From Macondimonas sp035325645 (lineage in GTDB: Bacteria; Pseudomonadota; Gammaproteobacteria; UBA5335): a stretch of DNA of 30,897 nt. Within the stretch, counting starts at the first letter, position 1. Each line of letters starts with the position of its first letter. A program made the position numbers and the translations under genes. This document shows, piece by piece, positions 24,209 to 30,897 of the stretch. The notes under the pieces are model-generated. The model was not told where the DNA came from. It was given only the letters and a program-made list of their open reading frames with translations, and made no database searches. The stretch is taken from contig DAOKZK010000029.1 in the NCBI GenBank assembly GCA_035325645.1, forward strand, positions 1-30,897, read 5' to 3'.

Positions 24209-25600
24209 ATGAGTGCCCTCGCCATCCACAACAGCCTGACCGGTACCAAGACGGCGTTCCAGCCGCTGCACCCTGGGCGGGTCGGCATGTACGTCTGCGG
24301 CATGACGGTCTATGACTACTGCCATCTCGGCCATGCCCGCGTGCTGGTGGTCTTCGACGTGGTGGCCCGGTATCTGCGGCATCTGGGTTTCGAGCTGACC
24401 TATGTGCGCAACATCACCGACATCGACGACAAGATCATCCGTCGCGCCGCCGAGAACGGCGAGCCCATCGACGCGCTCACGGCACGCTTCATCCGCGCCA
24501 TGGACGAGGACGCCGCGGCGCTCGGCGTGCTGCCGCCCGATCATCAGCCGCGCGCGACCGCCCACATCGCCGACATTCTCGCCATGATCCAGACCCTCAT
24601 CGACAAGGGCTACGCCTATGTCGGGACGAGCGGGGATGTGCTCTACGACGTGAGCCGATTTGCGTCCTACGGGAAGCTCTCCGGACGGCGACCGGAGGAT
24701 CTGCTCGCCGGAGCGCGGGTCGAGATCGATGCCGGCAAGGACGATCCACTCGATTTCGTGCTCTGGAAACCGGCCAAGCCCGGCGAGCCGGCGTGGGACT
24801 CGCCATGGGGTCCGGGACGTCCCGGCTGGCACATCGAATGCTCGGCCATGGCGACGCACTGCCTGGGGGCGCATTTCGACCTGCACGGCGGCGGCATGGA
24901 TCTCAAGTTCCCGCACCACGAAAACGAGATCGCGCAGAGCGAAGCGGCCACCGGCGAGCCCTTCGTCGAGACCTGGATGCACGTCGGTTTCGTCCAGGTG
25001 GGCGAGGAGAAAATGGCCAAGTCGCTGGGCAATTTCACCACCATCCGGGAGGTGCTGGGGCGCTATCCCGGTGAGGTGCTGCGCTTCTTCATCCTCGGCA
25101 GCCACTACCGCAGCCCACTGGTTTACACCGAAGCGAATCTGGACGCGGCGCGGGAGGGGCTGGACCGGTTGTATCTCAGCCTGCGTGGCCTGCCGGCCGT
25201 CTCGACGGCGGAAACCGGCGCCTTTGCGGCATCCTTCACCGATGCCATGAACGACGATTTCAATACCGCAAAGGCACTGGCCGTGCTCTTCGACATGGCC
25301 CGCGAAATCAATCGGCTGCGCGAAAGCGATCCACTACAGTCTGCGGCGCTGGGCGCCGGCCTGCGCGCGCTGGGCGGCGTGCTGGGCTTGCTGCAAACGC
25401 CCGTCGAGGCCTATTTCCAAGGTGCGGGCACGACGCACGAGGGCCTCGATGCCACGGCCATCGAGGCGCTGATCGACGCGCGGCGCGCGGCCCGCGCCCG
25501 GCGCGACTGGGCCGAGGCCGATCGCATCCGCGATGAGCTGACGCAACAAGGCGTCGTGCTCGAAGACGGCGCGGCCGGCACCGTCTGGCGGCGCGGCTGA
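24209..25600 (+). CDS. cysS: Cysteinyl-tRNA synthetase
   Basis: 463 residues, the typical size. The zinc ligands that select cysteine are all present: C30 (MYVCGMTVYD), C211 (HIECSAMA), H236 and E240 (PHHENEIAQSE). HIGH is HLGH (39-42) and KMSKS is KMAKS (268-272). The C-terminal part (about 310-463) is the helical DALR/anticodon region ending AGTVWRRG. It attaches cysteine to tRNA-Cys. Its AAGGA ribosome site overlaps the gltX stop codon, so the two genes form an operon. The iron module begins about 95 bases downstream. Confidence 0.97.
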   Translation: MSALAIHNSLTGTKTAFQPLHPGRVGMYVCGMTVYDYCHLGHARVLVVFDVVARYLRHLGFELTYVRNITDIDDKIIRRAAENGEPIDALTARFIRAMDEDAAALGVLPPDHQPRATAHIADILAMIQTLIDKGYAYVGTSGDVLYDVSRFASYGKLSGRRPEDLLAGARVEIDAGKDDPLDFVLWKPAKPGEPAWDSPWGPGRPGWHIECSAMATHCLGAHFDLHGGGMDLKFPHHENEIAQSEAATGEPFVETWMHVGFVQVGEEKMAKSLGNFTTIREVLGRYPGEVLRFFILGSHYRSPLVYTEANLDAAREGLDRLYLSLRGLPAVSTAETGAFAASFTDAMNDDFNTAKALAVLFDMAREINRLRESDPLQSAALGAGLRALGGVLGLLQTPVEAYFQGAGTTHEGLDATAIEALIDARRAARARRDWAEADRIRDELTQQGVVLEDGAAGTVWRRG

Positions 25601-25694
25601 GGCGGCCGGTCGAACGGAACCGTCGGAATGCCCGCCGCGCGGCGTTCATCGGTGGTCACGCGGGAAGTCCCCATCAGATCCGCCCCGTTAATCA

Positions 25695-25741
25695 AACGAT
25701 AATAATTATCGTTGACTGAATCAAATCACAAACGTTATCAT
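25695..25741 (+). promoter_or_regulatory. Fur box overlapping a sigma-70 promoter (iron module)
   Basis: AACGATAATAATTATCGTT (25695-25713) is a perfect 19-base palindrome that closely matches the Fur consensus GATAATGATAATCATTATC. Directly after it are TTGACT (25712-25717) and TATCAT (25736-25741), an 18-base-spaced promoter. Fur-Fe bound here would cover the -35, giving repression when iron is plentiful. The expected transcript start near 25748 leaves a leader of about 150 bases before hemP. That leader holds a small hairpin (AATCGC-AAGC-GCGATT, 25780-25795) but no recognisable riboswitch. The remaining 25601-25694 shows nothing clear. Confidence 0.8.
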
Positions 25742-25898
25742 CTGGCCACGCTCGCGAGAGACGGTGCCGCCGGCGCCAGAATCGCAAGCGCGATTTGCAT
25801 CGTCAGCGGGATCTGCGTCTTCGGCTTGGCGTGTTGTGAGGATCCACGCGAGGGGCTGAAGTCCGTCGCGCAGGATTTCGGGATTTGAGAGGCAAGGC

Positions 25899-26069
25899 AT
25901 GGCGGCGCACAAGACCGAGACCCATCTCCCGAGCCGTTCGGTGCCCGCACCGCCGGAGGTGCGGGCCGAGGCGCTGTTCGGCGGTGCCCGGGAAGTGCGC
26001 ATCCATCACGCCGGCGAGATCTATCGCTTGCAGATCACCAGCGCCGGCAAGCTGTTGTTGACCAAATAA
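25899..26069 (+). CDS. hemP: Hemin uptake protein HemP-family small protein
   Basis: 56 residues, too short for usual ORF thresholds. The C-terminal half matches the HemP/HmuP pattern: EALFGGAREVRIHHAGEIYRLQITSAGKLLLTK, with the usual LFxGxxxVxIxHxGxxYxLxxTxxGKLxLTK spacing, and the stop directly after LTK is typical. GAGAGG lies about seven bases before the ATG. HmuP proteins in rhizobia activate transcription of haem-receptor genes by binding their promoters; other members are uncharacterised. It is the first gene after the Fur-controlled promoter and precedes a siderophore-type receptor rather than a clear haem receptor. A five-base-stem hairpin (26070-26084) follows the stop and could tune downstream expression. 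Confidence 0.88.
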   Translation: MAAHKTETHLPSRSVPAPPEVRAEALFGGAREVRIHHAGEIYRLQITSAGKLLLTK

Positions 26070-26173
26070 GCGTCTTCTTGACGCATCCGCCAGCAAAAGG
26101 GTTCACCGAGTAGCCAGCCCATCCGGCCCGTATGAACGGCCATGGACTTCGACTCGAGAAGGGTGAACCTCAG

Positions 26174-28291
26174 ATGAACAAGACCGCATTTCCCTCATCC
26201 CGGCGCGCTACGCTGTCGCTGGCCCTGGCAGCGCTCTGCCCGAACCCCGCCGCGGCGGCCGATGCCGTCCTGCCCGAGGTGAAAGTCGAAGGCGCGGCGC
26301 CGGTTGCGGGCGAAGGCTATCGGAGCGAGCGTTCCAGCACCGCCACGCGGACCGATACCCCGCTGCGCGACATTCCCCAGTCGGTGACCGTGGTGCCGGA
26401 AGCCCTGATGGAGGCGCAGGCGGCGTTCAATCTGCGCGATGCCTTGCGCAACGTGCCCGGCCTGACGTTGGCGGCCGGCGAGGGCGGTCGCACCGGGGAT
26501 TCCATCACCCTGCGCGGGTTCGCGGCCAACTCGGATACCTACCTCGATGGCGTTAAGGACAACGGCCAGTATTTCCGCGACACTTTTTTCCTCGAGGGCG
26601 TGGACGTTCTGAAAGGTCCTTCGTCGATGCTGTTCGGACGCGGCAGCACGGGCGGCGTCATCAATCTGCTGTCCAAGCAGGCGCATCCCGGCCAGTCGAC
26701 CGAGGCCGATCTCAGTCTCGGCAGTTACGATCTGCGGCGCGCCACGGTGGACGGCAACTTCGGCACGGAAGAGCTGGCCGGACGGGTCAGCGCGCTGTAC
26801 CACGATGCCGGCAGCTTTCGCGATGAAAATTTCCTCGAGCGCAAGGCCATCGCGCCCACGGGCCGAGTGAAGCTGGGCAGCGACAGCTCGCTCACGCTGT
26901 CCGGTCTGTATCAGCGCGAGGATTCCGTGTTCGACTATGGCGTGCCCATGTTCCGGGGCCGGCCAGCCAACGTCGATCGCGACACCTTCTACGGTTTCAG
27001 CGACGATCGCTTCCAGCAATTCGACGTCGCTGTGACCACGGCCACGCTGGACATGGGCCTCAGCGACAACCTGCGTCTGCGCCACACCACCCGCTACGGC
27101 GATTATCAGCGCGACTACCGCACCCATCTGTTCGGTGATGTGACCGACCTGGGCCGTGACGCGACCGTCGCGCGCACCCAAGCGCTGCGGGCGAGCGGCC
27201 AGCAGAACCTGATCAACCAGACGGACCTCATCCTGAAGGGTAACTGGCTCGGCTACGAACACACGCTCTTGTTCGGCGCCGAGCTGGCGCGCGAGGAATA
27301 CGATTATCGCAGCAAGAACTCGACCGGCGTGGCCGCGATCTCGATCTTCGATCCCGTGTCGGCGTCCAGCGTCGGCGCCGGGCGAGCCAATGATCTGGGC
27401 AGTGGCCTTGCCATCGATCGCGATACGGTGGCCCGAACTCGCGCGCTGTATGTTCAGGATCAGCTGGCGCTGGATGCGCGGTGGAAGCTGGTCGGCGGCG
27501 CGCGCTTCGACCGGTTCGAGGCCGATTTCGACGATCGACTGACGAGTGAATCGTTATCCGAGAGCACCGATTTCTGGAGTCCGCGCGCCGGGATCGTCTG
27601 GCAGCCGACGGATATCGCCTCCTGGTACGCCAGCGTCGGGCGCTCGTTCAACCCCTCCGCTGAGACCTTCACGCTCAGCGCCGCGACGCAGGATCTTTCG
27701 CCCGAAGAGTCCACCAACTACGAGGTCGGCACCCGCCACGAACTGCTGGACGGGCGCATGGGGCTGGCCGCCGCACTGTTCCGGCTGGACAAGGACAAGG
27801 CGCGCACACCGGATCCGAACGATCCCAGCCTGACGGTGCTGGCAGGCCGGCAGGTCACGAACGGACTGGAAGTCGAACTGAACGGCAAGCTCACGAAAAC
27901 AGTGAGCGCCTTTGCCAGCGTGGCCTGGCTGGACGCCGAGATCGCCGAATCGAACGCCCTGCAGGACGGTGTGCCGATCAAGGGCAACCGGCCACCCAAC
28001 GTGGCGCGCCAGCAGGGCGTGGTCTGGGCGGATTGGGCCTTCGCGCCGCACTGGACACTGGGGGGCGGCGTGTATTTCGTGTCCTCGCGCTACACCGACA
28101 ACGGGAACACCGCCGAGCTGCCGGGGTATGGACGGCTCGATCTGATGCTGGGTTATGAGCAGCCACAATGGGCGCTGCAGCTCAACGTCCAGAACCTCAC
28201 GGACGAGGAATACTACGAGTCCGGCCAGTTGCGTTCGGCCCTGCCGGGTTCGCCGCGCGCCGCCATCCTGTCTCTGAAGGTTGCGATGTGA
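26174..28291 (+). CDS. TonB-dependent siderophore receptor (Fiu/PiuA-like)
   Basis: 705 residues from ATG 26174, which starts a signal peptide (MNKTAFPSSRRATLSLALAA ... AAAA, about 1-28); ATG 26132 would add 14 polar residues before it. A TonB box-like LPEVKV follows (about 32-37). The plug domain (about 60-165) shows DIPQSVTVVP, NVPGLTL, ITLRGF, YLDGVKDNGQYFRD, VDVLKGPSSMLFGRGSTGGVINLLSK. The rest is a 22-strand barrel ending NLTDEEYYESG and SLKVAM. TIGR01783-type siderophore receptors with an adjacent PiuC usually take catecholate chelates; that is inference here. The last residue is Met rather than the usual Phe or Trp. The gene lies between hemP and the PepSY gene in the Fur-regulated operon. 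Confidence 0.93.
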   Translation: MNKTAFPSSRRATLSLALAALCPNPAAAADAVLPEVKVEGAAPVAGEGYRSERSSTATRTDTPLRDIPQSVTVVPEALMEAQAAFNLRDALRNVPGLTLAAGEGGRTGDSITLRGFAANSDTYLDGVKDNGQYFRDTFFLEGVDVLKGPSSMLFGRGSTGGVINLLSKQAHPGQSTEADLSLGSYDLRRATVDGNFGTEELAGRVSALYHDAGSFRDENFLERKAIAPTGRVKLGSDSSLTLSGLYQREDSVFDYGVPMFRGRPANVDRDTFYGFSDDRFQQFDVAVTTATLDMGLSDNLRLRHTTRYGDYQRDYRTHLFGDVTDLGRDATVARTQALRASGQQNLINQTDLILKGNWLGYEHTLLFGAELAREEYDYRSKNSTGVAAISIFDPVSASSVGAGRANDLGSGLAIDRDTVARTRALYVQDQLALDARWKLVGGARFDRFEADFDDRLTSESLSESTDFWSPRAGIVWQPTDIASWYASVGRSFNPSAETFTLSAATQDLSPEESTNYEVGTRHELLDGRMGLAAALFRLDKDKARTPDPNDPSLTVLAGRQVTNGLEVELNGKLTKTVSAFASVAWLDAEIAESNALQDGVPIKGNRPPNVARQQGVVWADWAFAPHWTLGGGVYFVSSRYTDNGNTAELPGYGRLDLMLGYEQPQWALQLNVQNLTDEEYYESGQLRSALPGSPRAAILSLKVAM

Positions 28292-28337
28292 TCAAGCCTG
28301 CGCATCGCTTCTTGGCCTGTCAGCGTGAAGGCCGCAC

Positions 28338-28955
28338 GTGAGCCCGGCGACCGTGGCCTGGATCGCGCGCCTGCATGGCTGGATCGGACTGTGGGGGGCT
28401 GCGCTGGGTCTGGTGTTCGGCGTGTCCGGATTCGTGCTCAATCACCGCGCGGTGCTGAAGCTGGATCTGATGGCCTATGCCCCGACGCACCAGCGCCTCG
28501 AGGTACCGACGGAGGCCGGCGCAAGTCCCCAGGCGCTCGCGGACTGGCTGCCGCACGCGCTGGCCTTGCCGCGTGCCAAGGTGCGCATTCCCGAGGAGAA
28601 GCGCCGCCCCGGCGCCGACACGCCCCCGCCCAATGCTGACGCTGCGCGGCGCTGGACCGTGATGCTCAACACGCCGCAAGAGCGCATCAACGTCGTCTAT
28701 TGGGCGGGCGATCCGCTCGCCGAGGTGACGCGCGAGCGCGCGAACGTGTTCGCCACGCTGGCACGCCTGCACACCGGTGCGGGGCTCGGCGCAGGCTGGA
28801 TCCTGTTCGCCGATACGCTCGCCGGCGCCATGATCGCCCTCACGCTGAGCGGCGTGCTGCTCTGGACCAAGCTGCATCCGGGACGCTTGCTTGCCGTCGG
28901 GCTGATCGGCGGTACCACGGTGCTTGGCGTCGTCCTCGTGCTTTCGGGGTTGTGA
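28338..28955 (+). CDS. PepSY-associated membrane-helix protein
   Basis: 205 residues from a GTG with GAAGG upstream. Topology: an N-terminal helix (about 8-32, ARLHGWIGLWGAALGLVFGVSGFVLNHR), a periplasmic region of about 110 residues, then two helices (about 150-172 and 183-204). The pattern RLHGWIGL ... GLVFGVSGFVLNHR is that of PepSY_TM proteins, which often accompany TonB receptors and are suspected of ferric-siderophore reduction. Unlike full PepSY reductases with four or more helices it is short, and lacks a cytochrome or flavodoxin domain. The stop overlaps the next start as TGATG. Reductive iron release is inference. Confidence 0.82.
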   Translation: MSPATVAWIARLHGWIGLWGAALGLVFGVSGFVLNHRAVLKLDLMAYAPTHQRLEVPTEAGASPQALADWLPHALALPRAKVRIPEEKRRPGADTPPPNADAARRWTVMLNTPQERINVVYWAGDPLAEVTRERANVFATLARLHTGAGLGAGWILFADTLAGAMIALTLSGVLLWTKLHPGRLLAVGLIGGTTVLGVVLVLSGL

Positions 28956-29629
28956 TGCTGGTCGTGATTCCGCAGTTACTGGACGAGGCTGCGCTGACGC
29001 GTGCCCGCGCGCTGCTCGATGCCGCCGCTTTCGGCGATGGGCGCGTGACGGCGGGCGAGCTGGCCGCGGCGGCGAAGCAGAATCTCCAGCTTCCCGCCGA
29101 TGCGCCCGCGACCCGCACGCTGCAGGGCATGATCGCCGCCGCGCTGGAGGCGAGCGTGGAGTTCGTCAGCGCCGTGCTGCCGCGGCACATCCACCCCGCG
29201 CTGATCAACCGCTACCTCCCCGGCATGGCCTTCGGCGCGCACGTCGACAACGCGATCCGCTTCGACGGCAGCGCCCTGTTGCGCGCCGATCTCGCGGCCA
29301 CGCTGTTTCTGAACGCGCCGGAGGATTACGACGGCGGCGCGCTCGCCATCGACGACAGCTACGGCGCGCGTCTGGTCAAGGGGCAGCCCGGCGATCTGGT
29401 CGTCTATCCGGCGAGCAGCATCCACGCGGTGCAGCCGGTCACGCGCGGCCAGCGCGATGTCGCCATCCTGTGGATCCAGAGCCTGGTGCGCGAGGCTGGG
29501 CAACGCCGCGCGCTCTACGATCTGGACCGCGCCATCCGTTCCCTGCGCGAACGGGCGCCTAAGAGTCCCGAAATCCTCACCCTGACCGGCGTCTATCACA
29601 ATCTGCTGCGCGCAGCGGCGGAGCTGTAG
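28955..29629 (+). CDS. piuC: PKHD-type Fe(II)/2-oxoglutarate dioxygenase (PiuC/YbiX)
   Basis: 224 residues from ATG 28955, one base overlapping the PepSY gene. The metal and cosubstrate residues are in place: H96 and D98 in GAHVDNAIR, H157 in SSIHAVQPVT, and R167 in RGQRDVAILW binding 2-oxoglutarate. Positions agree with E. coli YbiX (H96, D98). NRYLPGMAFGAHVDNAIRF and ADLAATLFLN are family signatures, and the C-terminal helical region (about 180-224) matches full-length members. These genes accompany Fiu/PiuA receptors and are iron-repressed; the natural substrate is not established, although a modified siderophore or receptor has been proposed. It ends the module. Confidence 0.93.
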   Translation: MLVVIPQLLDEAALTRARALLDAAAFGDGRVTAGELAAAAKQNLQLPADAPATRTLQGMIAAALEASVEFVSAVLPRHIHPALINRYLPGMAFGAHVDNAIRFDGSALLRADLAATLFLNAPEDYDGGALAIDDSYGARLVKGQPGDLVVYPASSIHAVQPVTRGQRDVAILWIQSLVREAGQRRALYDLDRAIRSLRERAPKSPEILTLTGVYHNLLRAAAEL

Positions 29630-29698
29630 GCTCGCCGCGGACGGCCGCGCATCCGGACCGGCGCATCGGCCCGCGAAGGGCTCGAAACGCTGAACATC

Positions 29699-29734
29699 CG
29701 ACCGTGCCTGTGGCTACCCCATCAGGCACGGTCG
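29699..29734. terminator. Strong hairpin between convergent piuC and folD
   Basis: CGACCGTGCCTG (29699-29710) and CAGGCACGGTCG (29723-29734) form a perfect 12-base stem with a 12-base loop. It lies 69 bases after the piuC stop in the 285-base gap separating it from the convergent folD. No T-run follows on either strand, so it may be a Rho-assisted or bidirectional terminator or an mRNA-stabilising hairpin. I see nothing else supported in 29630-29914. Confidence 0.5.
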
Positions 29735-29914
29735 CTGCGAACGCAGGAAACGCCTGGCCCCAGACGGACATTCCCGCCTGCCGGGGCACCCGCTCCTGCG
29801 TGCAACGAGCATCAGTGCGAGCGCTGGGACCGATTCGACTTTGCCGCGAGCGTGCGAGCCGGCCGACTCGCGGGATCGCCGCGCCCGGCGGTCTGGCCTC
29901 GGCGGTGGGGCTGG

Positions 29915-30784
29915 TCAGGCGGGCAGGCAAGGGATGCCCGTGTGCCGGGTGTAGGCTTCGAGCGTGTTCTGCAGCAGCATGGCGACCGTCATCGGTCCCA
30001 CGCCACCCGGCACGGGGGTGAGCCAACCCGCGCGTTCGGCGGCCTCCGGTGCCACGTCCCCCACCAACGAGCCGTCGGGCAGGCGGTTGATGCCGACGTC
30101 GATCACGATCGCGCCGGGCTGGATCCAGCCGCCGGGGATCAGCCCCGGCTTGCCGACGGCGGCGATCACGATTTCGGCCGCGCCGACTTCGGCCGCCAGA
30201 TTGCGCGTGAAGCGGTGACAGACGGTGACGGTGGCGCCGGCGAGCAGGAGTTCCAGCGCCATCGGGCGCCCGACGATGTTCGAGGCGCCCACGATGACGG
30301 CGCGGCGGCCACGCAGATCGAGTCCAGTGCGCTCCAGCAGCCGCATGATGCCGTAGGGCGTGCAGGGCCGCAGCAGAGGCAGGCGCAGGGCGAGCCGGCC
30401 CATGTTGTAGGGGTGGAAGCCGTCGACGTCCTTGGCGGGATCGATGCCTTCGATGATGGCTTCGCTGTCGATGTGGTCCGGCAGCGGCAGCTGCACCAGG
30501 ATCCCGTCGATGGCGGGGTCGGCATTTAGCTCCCCGATCAGCGACAGCAGTTCGGCCTGCGAGATGTCCGCCGGCAAAGCGTGATGGTGGGAGGTGAAAC
30601 CGGCCGCTTCGCAGGCGGCGCGCTTGTTACGCACGTAGATCGCCGAGGCCGGGTCCGCGCCGACCAGCACCACTGCCAGGCCCGGCGCGCGGTGGCCCTC
30701 GCTGCGCCAGCGCGCCACCTGCGCCGCGACGCGGCTACGGACCTCGAGAGACAGGGCGCGGCCGTCGAGAGTGCGGGCGCTCAT
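29915..30784 (-). CDS. folD: Methylenetetrahydrofolate dehydrogenase/cyclohydrolase
   Basis: 289 residues from ATG 30784, giving MSARTLDGRALS as in other FolD proteins; the frame upstream to 30892 is not conserved-looking. Catalytic region YVRNKRAACEAAGF carries the essential lysine, and GILVQLPLPDHID and PAKDVDGFHPYNMGRL are signatures. The NADP-binding motif is VIVGASNIVGRPMA, and VIDVGINRLPDG and TPVPGGVGPMTVAMLL close the protein. It interconverts 5,10-methylene- and 10-formyl-tetrahydrofolate through methenyl-THF. In Pseudomonas folD adjoins cysS; here the iron module lies between. 30785-30897 is non-coding upstream sequence with no clear promoter. Confidence 0.96.
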   Translation of the reverse strand: MSARTLDGRALSLEVRSRVAAQVARWRSEGHRAPGLAVVLVGADPASAIYVRNKRAACEAAGFTSHHHALPADISQAELLSLIGELNADPAIDGILVQLPLPDHIDSEAIIEGIDPAKDVDGFHPYNMGRLALRLPLLRPCTPYGIMRLLERTGLDLRGRRAVIVGASNIVGRPMALELLLAGATVTVCHRFTRNLAAEVGAAEIVIAAVGKPGLIPGGWIQPGAIVIDVGINRLPDGSLVGDVAPEAAERAGWLTPVPGGVGPMTVAMLLQNTLEAYTRHTGIPCLPA

Positions 30785-30897
30785 GCGGATGGACCCGAAA
30801 AGGGCGTGAACGAGGCGGCGGACGGCATGGAACCCGAACCGGCAGGGAAAGATCGGGCCGCGATTCTCGCATGCCCGCGAAACGCGCGGCAAGCGCG

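Noticed and set aside
25764..25859. GTG-initiated leader peptide of about 31 codons before hemP
   Set aside because: Weak ribosome site, biased composition and no regulatory run of codons.

Overview
The window is GC-rich, densely coded chromosomal DNA from a gammaproteobacterium. The strongest taxonomic signal is the block pilB-pilC-pilD-coaE-zapD-yacG, a gammaproteobacterial arrangement. lpxH-ppi-[Glu/Gln-tRNA synthetase]-cysS, thiD-thiE-hemL and rppH beside a HAD phosphatase fit the same assignment. lpxH implies an outer membrane with lipid A. I cannot name a genus. I saw no tRNA, rRNA, CRISPR array, insertion sequence or prophage.

Layout. 71-1264 (-) is an orphan AAA-type ATPase with an AT-rich, apparently leaderless promoter. 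1418-3159 (-) is a BtuCD/FecCDE-type permease and ATPase pair without a binding protein. 3229-3996 (+) is an inositol-monophosphatase-family enzyme, convergent with a HAD phosphatase (3987-4667, -). rppH (4794-5312) starts a rightward run: type IV pilus genes pilB, pilC and pilD, then coaE, zapD, yacG, a small DUF4236 protein and a FieF-type metal exporter, ending at 12283. hemL, thiE and thiD (12499-15246, -) form a compact operon. 15327-16215 is a LysR regulator destroyed by four frameshifts and a stop codon. fadH, an uncharacterised protein and a MOSC protein (19570 down to 16227, -) form a second operon.

19693-21141 (-) encodes a 482-residue exported protein of no family I recognise, with a clean terminator and palindromes upstream. 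lpxH and a periplasmic cyclophilin (-) are followed by gltX and cysS (+). From 25695 to 29629 lies an iron-acquisition module: Fur box and promoter, hemP (too short for routine ORF calling), a TonB-dependent siderophore receptor, a PepSY-type membrane protein and a PiuC/YbiX dioxygenase. folD (29915-30784, -) closes the window.

Most genes are housekeeping: cofactor synthesis (CoA, thiamine, haem, folate), aminoacylation, lipid A, division and pilus assembly. The least explained parts are the AAA ATPase with its promoter, the 482-residue exported protein, the unknown protein between fadH and the MOSC gene, and the presence of gltX where Pseudomonas carries glnS. The iron module sits between cysS and folD, which are neighbours in Pseudomonas, so it looks like an insertion into an old conserved block.
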